A DNA stretch of 64,000 nt from Magnetospirillum sp. (GCA_027532905.1 JAPZUA010000001.1:83565-147564); one strand, 5' to 3'. Shown: positions 9,862 through 20,244, counted from the stretch's first letter. Notes: generated from the sequence alone by a model not told the origin. Made by a program: numbers and translations.

Positions 9862-10980
9862 TCAGGCCGACGGCAAATGCGCCAGCGACTGCGTCAAGGT
9901 CGAGAGGCGCGACAGGAGATAGTCGGCCGTCGCCGGATCGGCATCTTCGACCTTGGTCAGCACGCGCTCGATCATCTTGCGCCGATAGCGCTCGCGATCG
10001 GACGGGCCGCCGTCGTAGCTGGTCTCTTGCGCCACTTCCAAAGCGGCGCGCACGGCCGGATACAGGCCCTGCGGCATGAAGGCGCGTTCGTAGACGTATT
10101 TGAGGCCGCCGACCGGATCGTAGATCAGCTGGCGCGCGCGGTCGATCGGCACGTTGGCGCGCCGCGCCAAGCCGTGCTCGAACAGGAACATGTCGCCCAT
10201 GCACAGGGCGCGCACGACAATGCCCGGATCGAGGCGCCCGCTTTGATGCAGATGCGTGGCAAGTCGCGCGACGTCTTCTTCCTGCGAGGCGAGCGACGAG
10301 CCGACGGTCGCGATTTCGCGCGCCTGGAGCGCAAGGTCGGAGGCCATCTCGCTCGACACGTCCTCGCGCTCGAGCAGCTTGTCGCGGATCGACTCCGACG
10401 CCATGCTGTAGAGCTTTTCGAGCACGCGCAGCGGCACGTATTTGCGCGCCGCGAGTTTTTCCTGCACCTCGCCCGAAGCGCCGTGCTTCTCGACGAGTTT
10501 TTCTGCCGTCGCCTCGGAAAGGGCGGCACCTTCGTTGGCGGCAAGCTTGGCGGCGACCTTGTCGTTGCCGTGCTGGACCAGGGTTGCCGCGACGGCGTCG
10601 GACACTTCTTTGCGGCTGGCGATCGCGACCTGCTTGTTCGAGCCTTGCGTCGCCGCAATCTCGATCAGATCTTCATCGCTGAATGCTTTGCCTTCGAGCA
10701 GCAAGGGCAACGCCACCGAATCGATGTCGCGTGCCAGCGTCATCGCGAGCCCTGCGGGCAGCAAACTTGCGTCCTTAAGATGGTCCGACAGAGCCTGACG
10801 CACGGCGACGGCGGCATCCTTAGCGAGCAGGCGCAAGACCTGCTCAGCCTCGGCGCGCGCTTCGGGCGTCAGCGCCGTGGCTTTCCAAGTCGACGCAACT
10901 TTGCTCGCCGTTGCCGCACGCGCAGCGCTCGACGGGTCGGCCGCAAGTCGCTCAAGATCCTGTTGGGAGAGTTCGGCCAT
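9862..10980 (-). CDS. DUF2336 domain protein
   Basis: A 372-aa soluble, Ala-rich helical protein with HEAT-like repeats (ARKYVPLRVLEKLYSM and similar) of the DUF2336 family, common in alphaproteobacteria and of unknown function. The frame is open to an ATG at 11013, but that ATG lies within the best -10 element (GATAAT, 11012-11017). I therefore place the start at the ATG 10978-10980 (MAELSQQDLERL). No signal peptide is present. It is divergent from soeA, and no functional link to sulfite oxidation is evident. Confidence 0.85.
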   Translation of the reverse strand: MAELSQQDLERLAADPSSAARAATASKVASTWKATALTPEARAEAEQVLRLLAKDAAVAVRQALSDHLKDASLLPAGLAMTLARDIDSVALPLLLEGKAFSDEDLIEIAATQGSNKQVAIASRKEVSDAVAATLVQHGNDKVAAKLAANEGAALSEATAEKLVEKHGASGEVQEKLAARKYVPLRVLEKLYSMASESIRDKLLEREDVSSEMASDLALQAREIATVGSSLASQEEDVARLATHLHQSGRLDPGIVVRALCMGDMFLFEHGLARRANVPIDRARQLIYDPVGGLKYVYERAFMPQGLYPAVRAALEVAQETSYDGGPSDRERYRRKMIERVLTKVEDADPATADYLLSRLSTLTQSLAHLPSA

Positions 10981-11011
10981 TTGCTGCGTTTGTTCTCCGT
11001 TACGAGCCACC

Positions 11012-11040
11012 ATTATCTACCTGCGAAGAATTCAGCGCAA
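11012..11040 (-). promoter_or_regulatory. Sigma-70-type promoter for the DUF2336 gene
   Basis: On the minus strand TTGCGC (11035-11040) and GATAAT (11012-11017) are separated by exactly 17 bases. The predicted transcript would start near 11005, 25 bases before the chosen ATG at 10980. Confidence 0.5.
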
Positions 11041-11065
11041 CCCCTTGGCCCGCCGCGCGCGAGGT

Positions 11066-11094
11066 TTGACAGTCCGCGGACGCACTCCTATTAA
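11066..11094 (+). promoter_or_regulatory. Sigma-70-type promoter of soeABC
   Basis: TTGACA at 11066-11071 and TATTAA at 11089-11094 are separated by 17 bases, close to the consensus and unusual in such GC-rich DNA. The predicted start near 11101 leaves a leader of about 43 bases before the soeA ATG. It is back-to-back with the DUF2336 promoter. Confidence 0.65.
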
Positions 11095-11143
11095 AGAACA
11101 GGCGGTAAATGTCGATCCGCAGGGCAAAAAAGGCGCAAAGAAG

Positions 11144-13996
11144 ATGCCAATGGACGGGACGGGACCGCACGAAATCGAGCTTTCGCCGAAGGTCTCGGAC
11201 GAGGTCAAGTGCACGACCTGCTACATGTGCGCCTGCCGCTGCGGCATCCGCGTGCATCTGCGCGACGGCCGCATTCGCTACATCGAGGGCAACAAGGACC
11301 ACCCGGTCAATCGCGGCGTTCTGTGCGCCAAGGGTTCGGCCGGAATCATGAACCATTACAGCCCGGCACGGCTGTCGAAACCATTGCTGCGCATGGGCGA
11401 ACGCGGGGCCGGCGACTTCAAAGAAATCGAATGGGACGAAGCGCTGGCGCTCGCCGAAAAATGGCTCGGCGACATCCGTGCCAGCGACCCCAAAAAGCTC
11501 GCCTTTTTCACCGGCCGCGACCAGAGCCAGTCCTTGACCGGCTGGTGGGCCAACCAATTCGGCACGCCGAATTTCGCGGCGCATGGTGGTTTCTGCTCGG
11601 TCAATATGGCGGCGGCCGGGCTCTATTCGATCGGCGGCTCGTTCTGGGAGTTTGGCGAACCCGATTGGGAACGGGCCGAATATTTCCTGCTGTTCGGCGT
11701 GGCCGAAGACCACGACAGCAACCCGATCAAGGCGGGCCTCGCCACGCTCAAGCAGCGCGGCGCCAAATTCGTCGCCATCAATCCGGTCAAGACCGGCTAT
11801 CAGGCGATCGCCGACGAGTGGATCGGCATTGCCCCAGGTACCGACGGGCTGTTCGTGCTCGCACTCGTGCACGAACTGCTGCAAGCCGACCGCATCGATC
11901 TCGATTTCCTCGCGCGCTACACGAACGCGCCGTGGCTCGTGGCACGCGACGACGGGCTGTTCGTGCGCGACGCAGCCGGCAATCCGCTGTGCTGGGACAC
12001 GGGCAAAAACGCAGCCGTCAGCGCGCTGGGCGCCGATTTCAATCCGCGCCTTGTGGGCGAGGTGACGCTCGCCGACGGGCGCAAGGCCGTCCCTGCGTTC
12101 GAGCTCATGGCGCTTCGCTATCTGTCGCCGGACTATGCGCCCGAAGCGGTCGCCGAACGCTGCGGCGTGTCCGTCGCGACGATCAAGCGCATTGCGGCCG
12201 AACTGGCGCATGCGGCGTTCGAAAAACAGATTGTGCTCGACCAGCCCTGGACCGATTGGGCCGGCCGGCGCCACGAAAAGACGATCGGCCGCCCGGTCGC
12301 CATGCACGCGATGCGTGGCATCTCGGCGCATTCGAACGGCTTCCAGACGTGCCGCGCGTTGCATCTGCTGCAGATGCTGCTGGGGGCGGTCGACACACCC
12401 GGCTCGTGGCGCTACAAAGCTCCCTTCCCGCGCCCCTGCCCGCCCGGCCCCAAACCCACCGGCAAACCGGCCCAAGTCAATCCGGGCAAGCCGATGGGCG
12501 GCATGCCGCTCGGCTTTCCGCTCGGGCCTGAAGATCTGCTGCTCGACGACGACGGGCAGCCCATGCGCATCGACAAAGCCTACTCGTGGGAAGCGCCCAT
12601 CGCGGCGCACGGGCTCATGCACATGGCGATCCGCAACGCGTGGGCGGGCGATCCCTACAAAATCGACACGCTGTTCATGTATATGGCCAACATGGCGTGG
12701 AACTCGTCGATGAATTCGGCCGGGACGGCCGCCATGCTGACCGACAAGAACGCCGACGGCAGCTACAAGATCCCGCACATCATCTATTCCGACGCGTTCT
12801 ATTCCGAACAGGTCGCCTATTCCGACCTGATCCTGCCCGATACGACCTATCTCGAGCGCTGGGACTGCATTTCGCTGCTCGACCGGCCGATCGGCTCGGC
12901 CGAAGGCCCGGCCGACGCGATCCGCCAGCCGGTCGTCGCCCCCGACCGCGACGTGCGCGCCTTCCAAAGCGTGCTGATCGATCTCGGCGCGCGTCTCAAA
13001 CTGCCGGGCTTCACGAATGCCGACGGCACGCCCAAATTTCCGGGCGGCTATCCCGACTACATCGTCAACCACGAGCGCAAACCCGGCGTGGGCCCGCTTG
13101 CGGGTTTCCGCGGGGCGGACGGCGACAAGGCCGGCGTGGGCGCGCCCAATCCCAAGCAGCTCGAGCGCTACATCGAAAACGGCGCTTTCTGGCGCCACCA
13201 TCTCGAGCCCGACCAGCTCTATTACAAACACGCCAACAAGGGCTATCTCGAGGCCGCGACCAAGCTCGGCCTCATCGACAAGCCCGAGCAGATCGTGCTG
13301 CAGATCTATTCCGAGCCGCTGCAGCGCTTCCGCAATGCCGCACGCGGCATCGGCGCGATCCAGGCACCGCCCGAACATAAGGCACGCCTCGAAACCTATT
13401 TCGATCCGCTGCCTTTCTGGTACCCGACCTTCGAAGCAACGCAGATCGCGGAGGCGGAATTTCCGCTCCATGCGGTGACCCAGCGCCCGATGCCGATGTA
13501 CCATTCGTGGGGATCGCAGAATGCGTGGCTGCGCCAAATCCTCAACCGCAACCGCCTCTACATGCATCGCCAGACGGCGGCCGATCTCGGCCTTGCCGAC
13601 GACGATTGGGCGTGGATCACCTCGCATCACGGCCGCATCAAGGCGCAGATCCGCACGATGGAGGGGGTGAACCCCAACACCGTGTGGACCTGGAACGCGA
13701 TCGGCAAGCGGGCGGGCACCTGGGGCCTCGACGCCGACGCGCCGGAATCGAACCAGGCGTTTTTGCTCAACCATCTGATCGGCGAATTGCTACCGGCCAA
13801 AAACGGCTATCGCTATTCCAACTCCGATCCCGTCACGGGCCAGGCGGCTTGGTACGATCTGCGCGTGCGCGTGGAAAAAGCCGATGCGGCCGAGGCCGGC
13901 ATCACGAGCCCGCGCCTGCCCGACATCGCAACCCCGCCGCATATGCCGGACCACCCGACCGTGCTGCGCTACGGCAGCGAATGGAAGCCCAAATGA
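11144..13996 (+). CDS. soeA: Sulfite dehydrogenase (quinone), molybdopterin subunit SoeA
   Basis: A 950-aa DMSO-reductase-family molybdoenzyme. The N-terminal [4Fe-4S] site reads CYMCACRCG with the fourth Cys in GVLCAKG. A Cys in HGGFCSVNMAAAG is the likely molybdenum ligand, as in polysulfide/thiosulfate reductases. The following ferredoxin and DmsC-type anchor genes match SoeABC, which oxidises sulfite to sulfate at the cytoplasmic membrane face. There is no Tat signal, as expected for the cytoplasmic SoeA. I chose ATG 11144; ATG 11150 is possible. Overlap with soeB is ATGA. A polysulfide reductase-like activity is the main alternative. Confidence 0.85.
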   Translation: MPMDGTGPHEIELSPKVSDEVKCTTCYMCACRCGIRVHLRDGRIRYIEGNKDHPVNRGVLCAKGSAGIMNHYSPARLSKPLLRMGERGAGDFKEIEWDEALALAEKWLGDIRASDPKKLAFFTGRDQSQSLTGWWANQFGTPNFAAHGGFCSVNMAAAGLYSIGGSFWEFGEPDWERAEYFLLFGVAEDHDSNPIKAGLATLKQRGAKFVAINPVKTGYQAIADEWIGIAPGTDGLFVLALVHELLQADRIDLDFLARYTNAPWLVARDDGLFVRDAAGNPLCWDTGKNAAVSALGADFNPRLVGEVTLADGRKAVPAFELMALRYLSPDYAPEAVAERCGVSVATIKRIAAELAHAAFEKQIVLDQPWTDWAGRRHEKTIGRPVAMHAMRGISAHSNGFQTCRALHLLQMLLGAVDTPGSWRYKAPFPRPCPPGPKPTGKPAQVNPGKPMGGMPLGFPLGPEDLLLDDDGQPMRIDKAYSWEAPIAAHGLMHMAIRNAWAGDPYKIDTLFMYMANMAWNSSMNSAGTAAMLTDKNADGSYKIPHIIYSDAFYSEQVAYSDLILPDTTYLERWDCISLLDRPIGSAEGPADAIRQPVVAPDRDVRAFQSVLIDLGARLKLPGFTNADGTPKFPGGYPDYIVNHERKPGVGPLAGFRGADGDKAGVGAPNPKQLERYIENGAFWRHHLEPDQLYYKHANKGYLEAATKLGLIDKPEQIVLQIYSEPLQRFRNAARGIGAIQAPPEHKARLETYFDPLPFWYPTFEATQIAEAEFPLHAVTQRPMPMYHSWGSQNAWLRQILNRNRLYMHRQTAADLGLADDDWAWITSHHGRIKAQIRTMEGVNPNTVWTWNAIGKRAGTWGLDADAPESNQAFLLNHLIGELLPAKNGYRYSNSDPVTGQAAWYDLRVRVEKADAAEAGITSPRLPDIATPPHMPDHPTVLRYGSEWKPK

Positions 13997-14745
13997 CCAG
14001 CTACGCCGAACCCGCAGCGGGTGCGAAAAAACTCGGCCTCGTGATCGATCTCGACACGTGCGTGGGCTGCCACGCCTGTGCGGTCAACTGCAAGGAATGG
14101 AACAGCGGCGGCCATTCGGCCCCGATGACCGATCTCGACCCCTACGGGGCCAACGCCGACGGCGTGTGGTTCAACCGCATCCATACGTTCGAGGCGGGCG
14201 AAAGCCCCGAGAGCCGCACCGTCCATTTCCCCAAATCGTGCCTGCATTGCGAGAAGCCCGCTTGCGTCGAAGTGTGCCCGACGGGGGCGAGCTACAAGCG
14301 CGAAGAAGACGGCATTGTGCTCGTCAATGCGGACACCTGCATCGGCTGCAAGCTGTGCTCGTGGGCGTGCCCCTACGGGGCGCGCGAGTTCGACGCCGAC
14401 GAAGGCGTGATGAAAAAATGCACCTTGTGCATTGACCGCATCTACAACGAAAACCTGGCTGCCGAAGAACGCGTGCCGGCCTGCGTATCGACATGCCCGG
14501 CGAGTGCGCGCCATTTCGGCGATTTGGGCGATCCGCACTCGGACGTGTCGAAACTCGTCGAAGCGCGCGGCGGCTACGCGCTGATGCCCGAAATGGGCTA
14601 TGCGCCCGTCAACCGCTACCTGCCGCCGCGTGCGTCCAAGACGGCCGCCGGCTGCACGGGTGCGGCCGCCGAACTTGCCAAACCCGCCGAGACGGCCGGC
14701 CTCCATCCATTGCTGCGCTGGATGGACAAAGTCCTTTCCCGCTGA
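13993..14745 (+). CDS. soeB: Sulfite dehydrogenase iron-sulfur subunit SoeB
   Basis: A 250-aa ferredoxin-type protein with sixteen Cys in four clusters: CVGCHACAVNC (residues 23-33), CLHCEKPACVEVCP, CIGCKLCSWACP, and CTLCIDR with CVSTCP. This is the four-[4Fe-4S] electron-transfer subunit of the DMSO-reductase family, passing electrons from SoeA to the membrane anchor. The start overlaps the soeA stop (ATGA), and soeC begins 13 bases downstream. The C-terminal tail (about residues 215-250) is Ala-rich and outside the conserved fold. Confidence 0.88.
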   Translation: MTSYAEPAAGAKKLGLVIDLDTCVGCHACAVNCKEWNSGGHSAPMTDLDPYGANADGVWFNRIHTFEAGESPESRTVHFPKSCLHCEKPACVEVCPTGASYKREEDGIVLVNADTCIGCKLCSWACPYGAREFDADEGVMKKCTLCIDRIYNENLAAEERVPACVSTCPASARHFGDLGDPHSDVSKLVEARGGYALMPEMGYAPVNRYLPPRASKTAAGCTGAAAELAKPAETAGLHPLLRWMDKVLSR

Positions 14746-14758
14746 AAGTCCATCCGCG

Positions 14759-15706
14759 ATGCATCCCGCTTTTTCGGTCATCTTTTTCACCACCGCCTCG
14801 GGTGCGGGCTACGGCCTGTTCGCATTGCTGGGGATCGGCAACGCGTTGGGCTTGGTGCCCGCCGACCGCGTCTTCGGCCTGTGCAGCCTCGGACTTGCGA
14901 CGGCGTTGATCACGGCGGGGCTGTTTTCGTCGACGGCGCATCTCGGCCATCCCGAACGCGCGTGGCGCGCTTTGAGCCAATGGCGCAGCTCGTGGCTGAG
15001 TCGCGAAGGTATCGCCGCCTTGGCGACCTATATGCCGCTTGCGGTCTTCGGCATCGGCTGGGCAATTCTCGGCAATGTCGACGGGCTCGTGGCCCTCGCA
15101 GGTTTGCTGGGTGCCGTGCTCGCCGGCGCGACGGTCTATGCGACGGCGATGATCTACCGCTCCTTGAAACCGATCCACCAATGGCACAATCGCTACGTCG
15201 TGCCCGGCTATCTCGCGATGGCGCTCGCGAGCGGGGCGGCCCTGCTGAATGCGTTTGTGCATATCTGGGGGCACCCGCAATTGGCGGTCGGCGTCGTAAG
15301 TGCGGTCGCCATCGTCGTGGCTCTGTTCGCCAAGCAGCGCTATTGGCATTTCATCGACACGACAAAATCGGCCTCGACGCCGGAGACCGCGACGGGCCTG
15401 GGGGCCATCGGCAAGGTGCGCCTTTTCGAAGCGCCGCACACGGAAGAGAATTATCTGCTCAAAGAGATGGGCTACAAAATCGCCCGCAAACACGCCGCCA
15501 AGCTGCGCGCCATCGCCCTCAATGCAGGCTTCCGTATTCCCTTGGCGCTGACTTTGCTCGCAACCGCTTTGCCCGGCACGCTCGCGATCGCCGCGAGCAG
15601 CGTCGCTGCCGTTTTGCTATTGGCAGGTCTCGCGGTAGAACGCTGGCTGTTCTTCGCCGAGGCCAAGCATAGCGTGATGCTCTACTACGGCGCTCAAACC
15701 GCCTAG
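14759..15706 (+). CDS. soeC: Sulfite dehydrogenase membrane anchor SoeC (DmsC/NrfD-like)
   Basis: A 315-aa membrane protein with about eight hydrophobic segments, starting MHPAFSVIFFTTASGAGYGL. Conserved features of the DmsC-type anchor are visible, including STAHLGHPERAWRAL near residue 60 and an Arg/His-containing loop MIYRSLKPIHQWHNRYV. Its role is to anchor SoeAB and reduce the quinone pool. It is the last gene of the soe operon and is convergent with the amidohydrolase gene, with only 4 bases between the stops. Confidence 0.85.
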   Translation: MHPAFSVIFFTTASGAGYGLFALLGIGNALGLVPADRVFGLCSLGLATALITAGLFSSTAHLGHPERAWRALSQWRSSWLSREGIAALATYMPLAVFGIGWAILGNVDGLVALAGLLGAVLAGATVYATAMIYRSLKPIHQWHNRYVVPGYLAMALASGAALLNAFVHIWGHPQLAVGVVSAVAIVVALFAKQRYWHFIDTTKSASTPETATGLGAIGKVRLFEAPHTEENYLLKEMGYKIARKHAAKLRAIALNAGFRIPLALTLLATALPGTLAIAASSVAAVLLLAGLAVERWLFFAEAKHSVMLYYGAQTA

Positions 15707-15710
15707 CCGC

Positions 15711-17219
15711 TCAAACAGCTTGGCAATCGAGCCGGCGGCGGATGGCGCAATCCGCCCGCCCGTGCGCCATGCAGAACGTGCCGACAAAATCGTGGATCGA
15801 GGCGGCCGCGTGTTTGGCCCCTTCGTTCGCGGCATCGAGGCGCGCGGCAGCAGCTTCGGCTTCGCGGCGCAGCTTGGCTTCGTCGAGTGTGAGCAGCTTG
15901 CCGTCTTCGAACACGACCTTGCCGCCGATCATCACGCGCCTTATTGCCGAGCCCGATTCCGCGAACACCATTTGCGTGAGTGGGCTGCGCAGCGGCACGT
16001 ATTGCGGCTGGTCGAGTGCAAGGAACACGATGTCGGCCGCATAGCCGGGTGCTGTTTTGCCGATCTTGTCGAAGCCCAGAAGGGCCGCACTGCCTTGCGT
16101 GGCGGCCACGAACGCCTCGCGCGCCGTGACCCATTGGCGATAATCCGGCCCCTGCAGGCGCGAGAGATATGCCGCCAACCGTACGGCCTCGAAGATGTTC
16201 TGGCCGTCGCCGGTGTTCGTCCCGTCGGTGCCGATCGCAAGCTCGATGCCGGCATCGAGCATTTCGCGGATCGAAGCAACGCCCGACCCCAAACGCAGAT
16301 TGCTCGACGGATTGTGCGCAATGCGCCCGCCGCGCTTGGCGACGAGGTCCATCTCGCTGCGGTCGATCCAAATGCCGTGCGCGCCGCTGAAATGTGGCCC
16401 CAGCAATCCCAAAGAATCGAGATGCTGCGTCATGCCGGTGCCGTATTTCTGGCGCGCCAATACCGCCTGAACCTTCGTTTCTGCCAGATGCGTTTGCAGC
16501 TGCAGCCCGTAGTCCCGCGCATAGACGCCGCAGGCCGACAAAAACGCGTCCGAACAATGCAGCGGGATTGTCGGCGCAATGCCCGGCTTCACGAAGGCAC
16601 GATCGAACGGCCAATCCGCATAGATGGGCTTCAGATTGGCAAGGCTGGTTTCGAACGGGGCCAGTGCAAGCTTCTCGAAGGGCCCGCGCAAGGCGGCCGG
16701 GATCGCTTCGAGCAGACCCGGCAAAGCCTGATAAAGCGTGCGGTCGGCCATCATGGGGGCCACGACCGCGCGCATGCCGGCATCCCAATAGGCCTGCGCC
16801 GTCGCGCGCATGCCCTCGGCCGAAGGGGCCGGGAATTCGACGAACAGATCGAAACTCGCCGTACAGCCGCGCCGGATCATTTCGGCGGCCGACAAGGCCG
16901 CGGTCAGATACTTGTCGTCGCGCGTGCGCTGGCCGTTGATGGCCCCCGACGCGTTCAAGAACAGCTCAAGCGGCACTTGGTCGCCGACGGCACCGCGCCC
17001 CAAAGCGCCGTGCGCGTGTGTGTGCGCGTTGACGAGACCGGGAACGAGCAAGCGGTCGGCAGCATCGAGCCGGTCGGCCGCGACGGCGTCGAACGAACCC
17101 GACGGGCCAATGTCGAGAACGAAACCGGCGGACACGAGAATGTCCGCCGGCTCGGCCTTGTCCTTGTCGATGTCGAGAAGGCGCCCGCCTTTGACGACGA
17201 GCGATCGGGTTTGGGTCAA
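15711..17219 (-). CDS. Amidohydrolase family protein (deaminase-like)
   Basis: The 502-aa protein is a TIM-barrel metal-dependent amidohydrolase: NAHTHAHG (residues about 64-71), QTHLAE, SGAHGIW, AHNPSSNLRLGSG and GTDGTNTGDG supply the usual His/His/His/Asp ligands. The pattern fits the AtzB/guanine deaminase/S-adenosylhomocysteine deaminase subgroup; the substrate is not determinable. The gene starts one base after the stop of an NMT1/SsuA-like binding protein, so its substrate may be the imported nitrogen compound. The last 25 residues include two extra Cys. Confidence 0.8.
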   Translation of the reverse strand: MTQTRSLVVKGGRLLDIDKDKAEPADILVSAGFVLDIGPSGSFDAVAADRLDAADRLLVPGLVNAHTHAHGALGRGAVGDQVPLELFLNASGAINGQRTRDDKYLTAALSAAEMIRRGCTASFDLFVEFPAPSAEGMRATAQAYWDAGMRAVVAPMMADRTLYQALPGLLEAIPAALRGPFEKLALAPFETSLANLKPIYADWPFDRAFVKPGIAPTIPLHCSDAFLSACGVYARDYGLQLQTHLAETKVQAVLARQKYGTGMTQHLDSLGLLGPHFSGAHGIWIDRSEMDLVAKRGGRIAHNPSSNLRLGSGVASIREMLDAGIELAIGTDGTNTGDGQNIFEAVRLAAYLSRLQGPDYRQWVTAREAFVAATQGSAALLGFDKIGKTAPGYAADIVFLALDQPQYVPLRSPLTQMVFAESGSAIRRVMIGGKVVFEDGKLLTLDEAKLRREAEAAAARLDAANEGAKHAAASIHDFVGTFCMAHGRADCAIRRRLDCQAV

Positions 17220-17220
17220 C

Positions 17221-18255
17221 TCAGTTTCCCATATAGACGAGCTCGCGTTCGCCGCGGGCGGGGAGGAATTCGCGCGAGAAGACTTCGCGCACCTCGGGCG
17301 TGCGCGTCAAGCCGTAGCCCGACACGACCATGCCGATCGAACGCGCCAAACGCTCGTCCTTCACGTCGCCCGCGCCGATCTCCTTGCTCTCGGCCGAGAC
17401 CATGAGCTTTTCGTAGGCGAATTTGAGGCGGCGGGTTTCGACGTTCATGTCGACGAGCGCGTCGAAGCGCCGCACCGAGGCCATCGCCCCCGGAATGTCG
17501 CGGCCCACTTCGAGCGTGGCCTGGTTCACGGCGCGAACGAGGCCCGCCACGGCCTTCGGGTTCTCGCGCATCAGCTTTTGCGAGACCATCATGCCGTTCG
17601 AGTAGAGATCCATGCCGTAGTCGGCGAAAGAGAACCAGGTGTAGTCCTTGTCCGGATCCTGGTTGAGGCCGACGAGGTTGAAGTAGCTCGTGATGTTGAA
17701 GACCATGGCCGCGTCCATGTGGCCCTGGATCAGCATCGGCTCCTGCAGGTTGGGCGCCATATTCGTGAACTTGATCTTCGAAAGATCGAGCTTGTTCACG
17801 GACGCGAACACCGGCATCAGCCGCGTGGTCGGCGTGCCTTGGGCACCGCCCAGCGTCTTGCCCTCAAAATCCTTGATCGACTTGATCCCGGCCGGATTGC
17901 GCGCGACGATCGCGAAGGGCGGCTGGTTCCACATCTGGTAGACCATGATCGGCTGCTGGCCCGGATTGGCCGCCGCGTTTTGGATGATCGCGTTGATGTC
18001 GCCGAAGCCGGCATCGTAGGCGCCGCCCATGATCCGCGTGACGGTCGCCCCCGAGCCTTCGCCCTGGTCGATCGTCACGTTGAGCCCTTCGCGCGCGAAA
18101 TAGCCCTTGTCGCGCGCGACGAAAAACGCCGCGTCGCTGCCCTGAGTTTTCCAGCCGAGCGTGAATTTGATCGTGGTCGGCGCTTGCGCTTGCGCACCCG
18201 CAGCACCTGCAACGAGGGCTGCCGCGAAAGCCACGGCTTTCAAGGTGTTGAACAT
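17221..18255 (-). CDS. ABC substrate-binding protein, NMT1/SsuA/TauA-like
   Basis: The 344-aa product has a signal peptide (MFNTLKAVAFAAALVAGAAG, cut near AQA) followed by TTIKFTLGWKTQGSDAAFFVARDKGYFAREGLNV, typical of periplasmic proteins binding sulfonates, pyrimidine precursors or similar small molecules. The start at 18253-18255 has the Shine-Dalgarno CCGGAG. No permease or ATPase gene is adjacent: the only operon partner is the amidohydrolase. A sigma-54-like element lies about 60 bases upstream, which would fit nitrogen-regulated scavenging. Confidence 0.85.
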   Translation of the reverse strand: MFNTLKAVAFAAALVAGAAGAQAQAPTTIKFTLGWKTQGSDAAFFVARDKGYFAREGLNVTIDQGEGSGATVTRIMGGAYDAGFGDINAIIQNAAANPGQQPIMVYQMWNQPPFAIVARNPAGIKSIKDFEGKTLGGAQGTPTTRLMPVFASVNKLDLSKIKFTNMAPNLQEPMLIQGHMDAAMVFNITSYFNLVGLNQDPDKDYTWFSFADYGMDLYSNGMMVSQKLMRENPKAVAGLVRAVNQATLEVGRDIPGAMASVRRFDALVDMNVETRRLKFAYEKLMVSAESKEIGAGDVKDERLARSIGMVVSGYGLTRTPEVREVFSREFLPARGERELVYMGN

Positions 18256-18313
18256 GGGGGTTTGCTCCGGGTAAGGGCCGAAGAGAAGTCTCCGGCGGGG
18301 TCCATTGCGGAGG

Positions 18314-18329
18314 TTCAATTCCCGTGCCA
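18314..18329 (-). promoter_or_regulatory. Sigma-54-like promoter element upstream of the NMT1-like binding protein
   Basis: On the minus strand the sequence reads TGGCACG-GGAA-TTGAA. It matches the -24 box TGGCACG fully, with the correct distance to the -12 box, but the conserved GC there reads GA. A start near 18302 would give a leader of about 47 bases with a good Shine-Dalgarno. The missing C is a real weakness. Confidence 0.35.
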
Positions 18330-18335
18330 AAACAT

Positions 18336-18364
18336 TTGACGCCTCGCCCGATCTGCCCTTTAAT
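18336..18364 (+). promoter_or_regulatory. Promoter of the leuA leader
   Basis: TTGACG (18336-18341) and TTTAAT (18359-18364) are spaced by 17 bases. The predicted start at 18370-18372 falls on or next to the ATG of the 11-codon leader ORF. The leader transcript may therefore begin with AUG, as reported for the trpL leader of Sinorhizobium. Confidence 0.6.
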
Positions 18365-18371
18365 CGATCCT

Positions 18372-18407
18372 ATGAACTTCCAGGGCGCCACGCTTCGACT
18401 TATTTGA
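18372..18407 (+). CDS. Putative leucine leader peptide of leuA
   Basis: A complete 11-codon ORF encodes MNFQGATLRLI, with two Leu codons (both CTT) and an Ile codon just before the TGA. It lies between a good promoter and leuA. Its 5' part is complementary to a downstream segment (see the attenuator entry). Position, size and branched-chain codons next to the stop are what a ribosome-mediated attenuator needs. Only two Leu codons is modest. There is no room for a Shine-Dalgarno, so translation would have to be leaderless. Confidence 0.5.
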   Translation: MNFQGATLRLI

Positions 18408-18482
18408 GCCGCTTCCCCCTTCCTTCGCGAAGGGGCGCAAAGCGGTGTCTGTCGTGCGGTTTCGCCCCTTCTGCCTGGAAGT
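18376..18482 (+). promoter_or_regulatory. Candidate transcription attenuator with alternative stems, leuA leader
   Basis: Several perfect complementary segments are present. ACTTCCAGG (18376-18384, inside the leader ORF) pairs with CCTGGAAGT (18474-18482). GAAGGGGCG (18429-18437) pairs with CGCCCCTTC (18463-18471). CCCCTT (18416-18421) competes for AAGGGG (18430-18435). The last two stems exclude each other. A ribosome stalled at the Leu codons would mask the first segment. Which fold favours termination needs folding and experiment. Confidence 0.5.
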
Positions 18483-18517
18483 CCCCAATGCCCATCATCC
18501 GTCTTGCCGAGCGACTT

Positions 18518-20244
<1,727 letters not shown>

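Noticed and set aside
11000..13774. A very long minus-strand frame opposite soeA
   Set aside because: High-GC antisense shadow; no domain, start signal or family resemblance, whereas soeA on the plus strand has clear motifs.
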